DNA from: Nocardia coubleae NBRC 108252
GTDB lineage: Bacteria; Actinomycetota; Actinomycetes; Mycobacteriales; Mycobacteriaceae
Length of the DNA: 64,000 nt
Assembly: GCF_001612805.1 (NCBI RefSeq)
Contig: NZ_BDBD01000026.1
Coordinates: forward strand, 168,880-232,879
Direction: 5' to 3'
Made by a program: the position numbers and the translations under genes. Below are positions 1 to 5,447 of this stretch, piece after piece. The notes under the pieces are model-generated. The model saw only the letters and a list, made by a program, of their open reading frames with translations, searched no databases and was not told the origin of the DNA. The number at the start of each line of letters is the position of its first letter. Within the stretch, counting starts at the first letter, position 1.

Positions 1-69
1 CACCGTTGTAACTCTGCCTGAACCGGCCTGGTCCCCTGCTGTGCTGCGGTCCAGGTGCGATGCTTCGAC

Positions 70-98
70 TTGCTTTGCAATCTTTGTTGTAGTTGCAT
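70..98 (+). promoter_or_regulatory. Possible promoter/operator region of first tail-locus gene
   Basis: TTGCTT (70-75) and TTGCAT (93-98) are separated by 17 bases, a weak match to a sigma-A-type promoter. The segment is rich in TTGCA-type words, including TTGCAATC at 75-82, the complement of GATTGCAA found twice in the gap at 8521-9071. The promoter call is weak; the word repetition is directly visible. Confidence 0.25.
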
Positions 99-193
99 GC
101 GACAAGTGCAGAGTTGCAGTTGTGCGCCCTTCAAGGTTCACGCGACTCGGCCGCGACCAGCCGGGGCAGTATCGGAGCCTGAAGGAGTAAGTG

Positions 194-946
194 ATGGGTG
201 CAGAGAATGGGGCGACCGTTTCGTCGCGCGTGCGGGAGGACACCTGCGGGGTGACGCAGCTCGATCTCGCGTTCGACGATGGCCACCTGTATCTGGACCG
301 GGAGACCGCCAGGGCGCTGTTTCGCCTGTTGGGAGAGGTTCCCGAGCTGGCCGACGATCTCGCGGACAGCAGGACGAGACAAACCCGATTCGGGCAGCCC
401 GACATCCGTGTCCACGGCGGATCGACCGTGCCGAAGCTGCCGTTCAACCCTGCGGCCGCGCGTGCCGATGATCATCTTCGCGCCGTTCTTGTCTCCTGGG
501 TCCGGTTGGTCTGTGAGCAGCGCGCCGTGGATTACGACGGTGCGGCAAGTACAGCGGGTATGGCTCGGTGGTTGCAACGAAATATCGTTGCACTTGCAAT
601 GACTGAAGGTGTTGAAGAGGCGCTCCCGGAAATTTCCGCGGCTGTCGAAGCGGCCGTCGTCGTTGTGTGCCCGCCGGCGGAGGGTGGCGGCGTGGTGGAC
701 GCCGAACTGCTCGCCCGGGCACGTGCGGTTCGGCTCAACGCGGCGGGCATCCAGAAGCTCGCCTCCCAACTCGGCGGTGTCTTCGCGAACTTGACCGCGC
801 GGCGTCTCCGTACCTTGCGTGAGGCCGGGCTGGTCGAGCCGGTCCCCGGTCCATGGTCCGTCGACTGGCCCGAGCTCTTTCTCGTCGGCCCCGTCCTGGA
901 CGCACATCTGGCGCTCCCCGCACGGCAGCGCAAACGCAACAACTGA
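194..946 (+). CDS. Actinophage-type putative DNA-binding protein at head of tail locus
   Basis: A protein of 250 residues with no catalytic motif that I recognise. Residues about 180-225 (around LTARRLRTLREAGLVEPV) look like a helix-turn-helix followed by a short wing, and the middle is helical. The layout recalls actinophage proteins with a helical middle and a C-terminal HTH, but I cannot name a family. The ATG at 194 is preferred over the GTG at 191 because GAAGGAG ends six bases before it. It is the first gene of the tail locus and is followed at once by a strong hairpin, so it is its own transcription unit. A regulatory role is inferred from the HTH and position only. A perfect 8-bp inverted repeat lies inside the gene at 573-592. 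Confidence 0.6.
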   Translation: MGAENGATVSSRVREDTCGVTQLDLAFDDGHLYLDRETARALFRLLGEVPELADDLADSRTRQTRFGQPDIRVHGGSTVPKLPFNPAAARADDHLRAVLVSWVRLVCEQRAVDYDGAASTAGMARWLQRNIVALAMTEGVEEALPEISAAVEAAVVVVCPPAEGGGVVDAELLARARAVRLNAAGIQKLASQLGGVFANLTARRLRTLREAGLVEPVPGPWSVDWPELFLVGPVLDAHLALPARQRKRNN

Positions 947-1305
947 GTAGAGAGACTTCGCACGGGGCGCCGACTGATACCAGTCGGCGCCCCGACGTCG
1001 TTCCGGAGCGCGGAACGGCTTACGCCACTGCTGATTTCACCCCGGCGTCAGCGGCTGCCGAGCCGAAACCTGCTCTCTGACCAGCGATTTCGGACGAAGT
1101 TGCCCCGAACTGTTGACACGATCCACGCGCTCGGTCATGATTACTGCAGCGGGCGGACGCATGCCCTAAAGGCGTTATAACACAATCACTTTCTCGCCCC
1201 TCTCCTCGCCTCTCCTGTGGGCAGTTGATCTTGGTCAACCGTTTCGGAGGTTTGACTCCCCGTTAGGATGGGTAAGCGAGCCCCAACCTTTGGGGGGGAA
1301 CTGTC
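947..1305 (+). promoter_or_regulatory. Intergenic region with candidate promoter TTGACA-N17-CATGAT
   Basis: This gap holds the hairpin at 964-993 and then TTGACA (1113-1118), 17 bases and CATGAT (1136-1141), a good match to a vegetative promoter. It would drive the small gene at 1306 through a long leader. A second element, GTTGA-N6-TCAAC (1224-1239), could be an operator for a phage-type repressor. No gene is visible in the gap. Confidence 0.4.
964..993 (+). terminator. Hairpin terminator after first gene
   Basis: A perfect 13-bp stem (GGGGCGCCGACTG at 964-976 and its complement at 981-993) with a 4-base loop, 18 bases after the stop codon. There is no T run, as is common for hairpin terminators in high-GC actinobacteria. 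Confidence 0.65.
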
Positions 1306-1536
1306 GTGATCATGGTTAGGGTGCAGGTGTCCGCTGAGTTCGATGCTTTTCCGTCTGACGACCCCGACGCCCGGACCGACAGTGAGCTGCCGGAAGCCTG
1401 GACGTCGGCTACCGCCAACTCGGGCTATGAACGACCGCCCGCCTACCTGGACCCGGCAGACCTCTGTATGGAAGACCTCCAGACCGTCGCTCACGTCATC
1501 AGCCGATGGCGATCGTTACGAGATCCGGTCGGCTGA
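1306..1536 (+). CDS. Small acidic protein of unknown function
   Basis: A 76-residue protein starting at GTG, with a G-rich ribosome-binding stretch (1291-1299) six bases upstream; an ATG at 1312 is an alternative. It is rich in Asp, Glu and Pro and has a short amphipathic C-terminus ending in ISRWRSLRDPVG. I recognise no family. Its stop lies 10 bases before the GTG start of the ImmA-like gene, so the two are probably co-translated. Small gene plus ImmA-like protease is a common repressor or antirepressor layout in actinophages, which makes a regulatory role possible. The overlapping +2 frame from 1343 is judged to code only from 1547 on. Confidence 0.5.
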   Translation: MIMVRVQVSAEFDAFPSDDPDARTDSELPEAWTSATANSGYERPPAYLDPADLCMEDLQTVAHVISRWRSLRDPVG

Positions 1537-1546
1537 GGGAGTACGG

Positions 1547-2113
1547 GTGGGTTCGCAAGACATCCCCATGCAACGCAACGCCTACAACGCGCAGGAGGCA
1601 GCGTTCAACCTCGGCATCAGGATCGATCTGGTTCGAACGGTTGAAATGGCCTGGCAGTGGTCGCCACTCGATCGGGCGATGATGATCTCGGTCGACCTGC
1701 CGAGACATGTTGTCAACGAGGCCATCGCCCATTGCATCTGCCACGTCGAACTGGCATCGACAGCGAAGGGTACTGCCGCGCTCAACGGTCAATGGTGGCG
1801 CGCGCGGCTCGAAATGGACATCCACACGATCGTCGCGGAACGCCTGATCAGTGTGGAGGCCCTCGCCGACGCGATCTCCATCACCGACAACATCGCCGAC
1901 GTAGCCGCCTGCCTGGGGACCACTGAGTTCATGCTGAGCTGGCGTCTGCAGAACCTGACCGACGCTCAGATCAACGAACTCCCCATTTTCGCGCTGAACC
2001 GCCTGCGCTGGGGACCCGGGCACGACCCGGACGCACCCGCGCGGTGCGGGTGGCCGGTCCCTGGCACCGGCGAGGTGTACAGAGAAACGAATATCGGAAG
2101 ACATCGGCGATAA
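1547..2113 (+). CDS. Degenerate ImmA/IrrE-like metallopeptidase
   Basis: A 188-residue protein starting at GTG 1547, with GAGGGA about six bases upstream. The middle and C-terminus follow the pattern of actinophage ImmA/IrrE proteins: a metal-site helix, then an E-rich helix with LISVEALADAI, then a segment (VAACLGTTEFMLSWRLQNL) resembling the IrrE-type DNA-binding tail. The expected HExxH metal motif reads HCICH here: both histidines are kept but the catalytic Glu is Cys. If the family call is right, the protein may bind metal but is unlikely to cleave peptide bonds, suggesting a regulatory rather than proteolytic role, for example in induction of the tail locus. The family call rests on remembered patterns and is moderate. 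Confidence 0.55.
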   Translation: MGSQDIPMQRNAYNAQEAAFNLGIRIDLVRTVEMAWQWSPLDRAMMISVDLPRHVVNEAIAHCICHVELASTAKGTAALNGQWWRARLEMDIHTIVAERLISVEALADAISITDNIADVAACLGTTEFMLSWRLQNLTDAQINELPIFALNRLRWGPGHDPDAPARCGWPVPGTGEVYRETNIGRHRR

Positions 2114-2130
2114 GCCAACGATCAGTCGAA

Positions 2131-2158
2131 CCCTCGGTCCACACGGACCGGGGGTTCT
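2131..2158 (+). terminator. Terminator after ImmA-like gene
   Basis: A 10-bp stem with one G-T pair (CCCTCGGTCC at 2131-2140, GGACCGGGGG at 2145-2154), followed by TTCTT. It lies 18 bases after the stop of the ImmA-like gene and separates the regulatory genes from the lysis cassette. Confidence 0.7.
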
Positions 2159-2188
2159 TGCATTCGTGCGGCTTTCGCCATGACCCAT

Positions 2189-2239
2189 GCGGGGGTGAGA
2201 ACCCGCCGCATGCCCGCCCCTGACGCGCCCGTCTCCCGC
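2189..2239 (+). repeat. Leader repeat copy A, upstream of lysin B
   Basis: An imperfect direct repeat of about 50 bp whose second copy is at 3701-3751. Both copies contain a GCGGG...CCCGC mini-hairpin, then CCGCATGCC, GCCCCTGA and GCGCCCGTCTCCCGC in the same order. Each copy is followed by a long hairpin with GGTCCCGC arms and then by a lysis gene. It could be a duplicated regulatory leader or a terminator/processing unit. Confidence 0.6.
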
Positions 2240-2283
2240 GCCAACTCGCGGTCGCAGGCGCCGACGCAGCGCAGGGGCGAATT

Positions 2284-2320
2284 GGTCCCGCTCCGGACGT
2301 TTGCCGTCCGGAGCGGGACC
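2284..2320 (+). promoter_or_regulatory. Perfect 16-bp hairpin in lysin B leader
   Basis: The arms at 2284-2299 and 2305-2320 (GGTCCCGCTCCGGACG and its exact complement) enclose a 5-base loop, 24 bases before the lysin B start codon. There is no T run. The position just upstream of the ribosome-binding site suggests transcript stabilisation, processing or attenuation rather than simple termination. Confidence 0.6.
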
Positions 2321-2344
2321 CATCCACTTCAGGAAGGAAGACCA

Positions 2345-3112
2345 ATGTCGTTGTGGTCGCCGAAAGGCCAGCCCCGCAGGATCGACGTACTCGTGGTCGG
2401 AGGCACTTGGAACCCCGCCGGTGACGGTGTGACCGGTGCGTTCATCGAGGCGCTCAACAAAGCGATGTTCACCGCGCGCATGGTTCCCTATCCTGCGGAC
2501 TACGGGTCGAAGCTGAGCTACACCGCCAGCGTGGCGGAGGGCAAACGTGCTCTGCTGGCCGCAATCGATCGATCGCCGAATCCTGTTGTCCTGGCGGGCT
2601 ACTCACAGGGTGCGGCAGTAGCAGGTGATCTCGCGGCCGAGATCGGACGAGGCGAGCACCCGGGCCGCGAAGTGGTCGCCTGTGCGTTGATCGCCGATCC
2701 TCGCCGGCCGGCGGGCCGCTATCTCGGCGACATCGACCCCGGCGGCCACGGTGTTGTCGGCGAACGTGAGATCGACGGGATCCCTACCTATTGGGCTGCC
2801 GCACCCGGCGATCCGATCACCGCGCTGCCCGCCGGGAACCCGCTGCGCACCATCGCCGACCTCAGCGCCTTCTTCAGCTTCTCCGGTGCCGACGCCGCCC
2901 TCACCTGGGGGCAGCAGATGCTGCACACCGCGACGCGAAACCAATTGCAGCGCTGGTGGTCACCCGCGAACTGGCGGCAGTGGGGCGGCGCGATCGCCTA
3001 TGCCCGCGGCTATCTCTTCGACGGTCGCCACACCGACGACTACGTCCGCTGCGGTCATGCTCGCGCCCTGGCGCAGGCACTGAATCTCGATGTCGCCGAA
3101 GGGCGCATCTGA
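2345..3112 (+). CDS. lysB: Lysin B (mycolyl-arabinogalactan esterase)
   Basis: A 255-residue alpha/beta hydrolase of the cutinase/lysin B type. It has a GYSQG nucleophile elbow (Ser87), a GDPI segment placing the likely catalytic Asp at 156, and a C-terminal HTDDY segment (His229) that fits the triad. In mycobacteriophages this enzyme cuts mycolic acids from arabinogalactan and opens the outer mycomembrane during lysis. The ATG at 2345 is chosen because GGAAGGAAG lies just before it; the in-frame extension to 2180 would run through the leader repeat and hairpin. There is no signal peptide, as usual for LysB. It heads the lysis cassette (LysB, two membrane proteins, amidase) and implies a host, or target, with a mycolate envelope. 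Confidence 0.85.
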   Translation: MSLWSPKGQPRRIDVLVVGGTWNPAGDGVTGAFIEALNKAMFTARMVPYPADYGSKLSYTASVAEGKRALLAAIDRSPNPVVLAGYSQGAAVAGDLAAEIGRGEHPGREVVACALIADPRRPAGRYLGDIDPGGHGVVGEREIDGIPTYWAAAPGDPITALPAGNPLRTIADLSAFFSFSGADAALTWGQQMLHTATRNQLQRWWSPANWRQWGGAIAYARGYLFDGRHTDDYVRCGHARALAQALNLDVAEGRI

Positions 3113-3135
3113 ACACCTGTGGAAAGGAACCCAAC

Positions 3136-3366
3136 ATGCGAATCAGCAAGGCCCCAGAGCCTGCGCTGGTCCGGTCCGTCCTCGTCGCCGGTACAGGTGT
3201 GATCGCGTATCTCATCGGTCGGGAGGTCGACGCCGCCTGGGTGGAAACCCTGCTCACTCTGTACGGCCTGGCCACACCGGTGATCGCCGGGGCGGTGATC
3301 AGGCCCGCGGTGACCCCGGTGTCGGGATCGGCGGGTGATTCACATGGCGTCGTGGCTGAGTCCTGA
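3136..3366 (+). CDS. Holin-like small membrane protein
   Basis: A 76-residue protein with two hydrophobic segments (about residues 12-27 and 37-55) separated by a short charged turn, and a polar C-terminus. It starts at ATG 3136 after GGAAAGGAAC, 23 bases after lysin B. Size, topology and position between lysin B and the amidase match actinophage holins, which form membrane pores to release the endolysin. The sequence itself gives no stronger family signature. Its 3' end overlaps the start of the next small membrane protein, so the two are likely co-expressed and may work together. Confidence 0.65.
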   Translation: MRISKAPEPALVRSVLVAGTGVIAYLIGREVDAAWVETLLTLYGLATPVIAGAVIRPAVTPVSGSAGDSHGVVAES

Positions 3367-3640
3367 ATTCGTGCAGGCGACGGGTGTCGCCGTGGCGACC
3401 GTCATCGGCGCGGTCACCGCGTGGCAGGCCCGCGAGGTGGCGAAACTGCGCGAACGTGTTGTCGCCCTGGAGGAACAGGCCGTCGACGACCAGCAGCGAT
3501 TCCGCGATGCCATCCGCTTGATCCGCGCGCTGCAACGTCACATCGACGAACTCCTCGGCTTCCTGCGCCTGCACGTCCCCGGCCAGGAACCACCCGTGGC
3601 GCGATACACCATCCCGCCCACCCTTCAAGAAGAGATCTGA
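3335..3640 (+). CDS. Second small membrane protein with coiled coil (holin partner)
   Basis: A protein of about 100 residues starting at GTG 3335, or possibly ATG 3344, overlapping the end of the preceding holin-like gene by about 30 bases. It has one N-terminal membrane segment (about residues 10-30, VQATGVAVATVIGAV) followed by a charged heptad-like helix (about 32-75, with KLRERVVALEEQ) and a short Pro-rich tail. Paired small membrane proteins, one with two membrane segments and one with a single segment plus coiled coil, are common in actinophage lysis cassettes. It may be the second holin or a regulator of holin timing; which of these it is cannot be told from sequence. Confidence 0.55.
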   Translation: MIHMASWLSPEFVQATGVAVATVIGAVTAWQAREVAKLRERVVALEEQAVDDQQRFRDAIRLIRALQRHIDELLGFLRLHVPGQEPPVARYTIPPTLQEEI

Positions 3641-3700
3641 CGGCAGTACTGCCGTTCCCGAACTGCATGCGGTCGGCCCCCGGAGAACACTCGATACGGT

Positions 3701-3751
3701 GCGGGTTTCGAGCCCGCCGCATGCCGCGCCCCTGATGCGCCCGTCTCCCGC
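3701..3751 (+). repeat. Leader repeat copy B, upstream of amidase
   Basis: The second copy of the repeat at 2189-2239, with the same GCGGG/CCCGC mini-hairpin and the same CCGCATGCC, GCCCCTGA and GCGCCCGTCTCCCGC blocks. It is likewise followed, within about 45 bases, by a long hairpin with GGTCCCGC arms and then by the endolysin gene. Confidence 0.6.
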
Positions 3752-3794
3752 AGGTGGAACGCGGTAGAGACGCCGTCGCTGCGTCAGGCGCGCA

Positions 3795-3836
3795 GGTCCC
3801 GCCCTCGACACTTCCCTCACCCCAGAGGGCGGGACC
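3795..3836 (+). promoter_or_regulatory. Perfect 12-bp hairpin in amidase leader
   Basis: The arms GGTCCCGCCCTC (3795-3806) and its exact complement (3825-3836) enclose an 18-base loop, about 30 bases before the amidase start. The first eight bases of the arm equal those of the hairpin before lysin B, so the two leaders are the same element. Confidence 0.55.
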
Positions 3837-3868
3837 ACCGAACTTCCACTCACGCAAGGAGATAGCCC

Positions 3869-4636
3869 ATGAGCTGGACAGGAGACCCGGTATGGCTTGC
3901 CGATGTGCTGCGCGCCGCCGGGCTCACCGTGATCGAACACGAAGGCTGGCGCGACCGCGGCCACGGCGACTTCCGTGACCTGCGCGGCGTGCTGTGCCAT
4001 CACACCGCCGGTGGCGGCAAGAACGACTGGCGCATCGTCCAGGACGGCCGCGCCGACCTCCCCGGTCCGCTCGCCCAGCTGGTCCTCGAACGCGACGGCA
4101 CCTTCCGCGTGATCGCCGCAGGCGTCTGCTGGCACGCCGGCCGCGGCTCCTGGCCCGGCTGGCCCACGAACAACGCCAACTACCACGTGATCGGCATCGA
4201 AGCCGTCTCCCGCGGCGACGGAACCGACTGGACCCCAGCACAACTCGACGCCTACAAGCGCGGCTGCGCGGCCATCCTGGCCCGCATCGGCCGCGACGCC
4301 GAGGACTGCGTGGCCCACCGCGAGTACTCGCACGAAGGAAAAATCGACCCCGCCGGTATCGACATGGACGAATTCCGCCGTGACGTACAGGCTTTCATCG
4401 ACGGAGAGGACGCTCCGATGAGCGCAGCCGAAGTCAACCGAATCCAGGATTTCATCACCGCCTTCTGCGGCCCGATCGGCTCCGATGTCAAAGACATCCG
4501 CGAACAGCTGTGCGGTAGCCAGCAGCGCGACGCGGGCATGTTCGGCGGCTGGGAACAGCTCGACGGCATGACCGTCGTCGACGCCCTGGCCGACGTTCTC
4601 GAGCGCCTGAAAGCCCTCGAGACACCCCCTGCCTGA
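3869..4636 (+). CDS. lysA: Endolysin: Zn-dependent N-acetylmuramoyl-L-alanine amidase
   Basis: A 255-residue protein. Residues about 35-165 form an amidase_2/PGRP-type domain: VLCHHTAGG near the first Zn ligand (His44), WHAGRG at His89, and the closing HREYSHEGKIDPAG with His150, Lys158 and Asp160 in the usual ligand/catalytic pattern. It would cleave the bond between MurNAc and the stem peptide. Residues 175-255 form a helical C-terminal region with two Cys, of the kind seen after actinophage amidase domains, possibly for wall binding. It starts at ATG 3869 after AAGGAG. There is no signal peptide, so export depends on the holin-like proteins. It is shorter than most mycobacteriophage LysA proteins, which add further catalytic domains. 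Confidence 0.85.
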   Translation: MSWTGDPVWLADVLRAAGLTVIEHEGWRDRGHGDFRDLRGVLCHHTAGGGKNDWRIVQDGRADLPGPLAQLVLERDGTFRVIAAGVCWHAGRGSWPGWPTNNANYHVIGIEAVSRGDGTDWTPAQLDAYKRGCAAILARIGRDAEDCVAHREYSHEGKIDPAGIDMDEFRRDVQAFIDGEDAPMSAAEVNRIQDFITAFCGPIGSDVKDIREQLCGSQQRDAGMFGGWEQLDGMTVVDALADVLERLKALETPPA

Positions 4637-4675
4637 CGCGCCAGACCATCACGTCGATGGGAGGAGGTGATTCCC

Positions 4676-4753
4676 ATGCTTCCTGTCGTACTCGAACTGC
4701 TCGAGCTCGCACTACTCCTCGCCCCGGTAGTCCTGCCGCTGCTCGGCCTCTAA
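4676..4753 (+). CDS. 25-residue hydrophobic micropeptide in lysis cassette
   Basis: A short reading frame, below usual annotation size, preceded by an excellent ribosome-binding site (GGGAGGAGGTGA ending five bases before ATG). It encodes MLPVVLELLELALLLAPVVL and ends PLLGL: almost entirely Leu, Val, Ala and Pro with two Glu, hence a single membrane-spanning helix. It lies between the amidase and a rho-independent terminator, so it is the last gene of the lysis unit. A holin, antiholin or spanin-like helper role is possible from context. No family is recognised; the strength of the ribosome-binding site is the main argument that it is translated. Confidence 0.55.
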   Translation: MLPVVLELLELALLLAPVVLPLLGL

Positions 4754-4777
4754 CTGAAACACCACCCACACCACCCA

Positions 4778-4804
4778 AGCCCGGCCCGTCGGCCCGGGCT
4801 TTTC
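4778..4804 (+). terminator. Rho-independent terminator after lysis cassette
   Basis: An AGCCCGG...CCGGGCT stem with extra G-C pairs inside, followed directly by TTTTC. It isolates the lysis genes from the first toxin cassette. Confidence 0.8.
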
Positions 4805-4832
4805 TCATGCCCAAGCTCGGGAGGCACACCAC

Positions 4833-5447
4833 ATGTCCGGCAAGGAAATCATCGGCTCGGTCGACTTCAGCACCACCGAAACGTCGTCCCCCGAATACGT
4901 ACAAACCGAGTCCGGTCAACTGGTCACTCCCGAGTTCTTGGCGCTGCTGCAGCAAACCCTGTCCGGCAAGCTCGCGGAGCCGGACCACACCGACGAACTC
5001 GACCCGCAGGTCCGCCTGCTGGCAGAGGAACTCTCGGTCATTCACCTCCCTGAATGGAAGAGCGCGGTCGGCCGCAAACTCGCCGAACCCACCGTCACCT
5101 CGATCAAACAGGCCACCCGGGTCGCCGAGTACCTGGTCAAACGCGGCGTGCGCATGCACCCCGAACTCGAGGAGATCCGGTGGGTCCCCACCCCCGCCGG
5201 CGTCCCCGGCGCCTTCGACACCGGTACCCACATCACCCCCGACGCCGAAGGCAATTGGCCGACTCCTGACGTCGAAGAGTTCTACGATTTCGACCAGATC
5301 TCGGTGAAGCAGATCGAGGGAAGCGCTTGGCACGCCACGCATCCCCGCGGGATCGCGGTCGAGGGGAAGACGAAGTCGGAGGCGTATGCGGCGATGGTCG
5401 CCGAGCTGCGCCGCCGCATCGATGATGCGTCGGCGGGGTCGCGGTGA
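4833..5447 (+). CDS. Actinophage-type protein preceding toxin 1 (possible adaptor/chaperone)
   Basis: A soluble 204-residue protein with no membrane segment. The middle (LPEWKSAVGRKLAEP, then RGVRMHPELEEIRWVPTPAG) and the C-terminus (HPRGIAVEGKTKSEAYAAM) recall an actinophage family of unknown function, DUF2744 as far as I remember. It starts at ATG 4833 after GGGAGGC. Its TGA overlaps the GTG of the large toxin-like gene (GTGA at 5444-5447), so the two are translationally coupled. Coupling of a small soluble protein to a large cargo protein suggests a loading adaptor or chaperone, but this is inference. No copy precedes the second toxin-like protein, which argues against a general adaptor specific to the shared module. 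Confidence 0.55.
   Translation: MSGKEIIGSVDFSTTETSSPEYVQTESGQLVTPEFLALLQQTLSGKLAEPDHTDELDPQVRLLAEELSVIHLPEWKSAVGRKLAEPTVTSIKQATRVAEYLVKRGVRMHPELEEIRWVPTPAGVPGAFDTGTHITPDAEGNWPTPDVEEFYDFDQISVKQIEGSAWHATHPRGIAVEGKTKSEAYAAMVAELRRRIDDASAGSR

Noticed and set aside
3299..4333. A 344-residue minus-strand frame
   Set aside because: Shadow of the amidase and second membrane protein genes, which have clear motifs.
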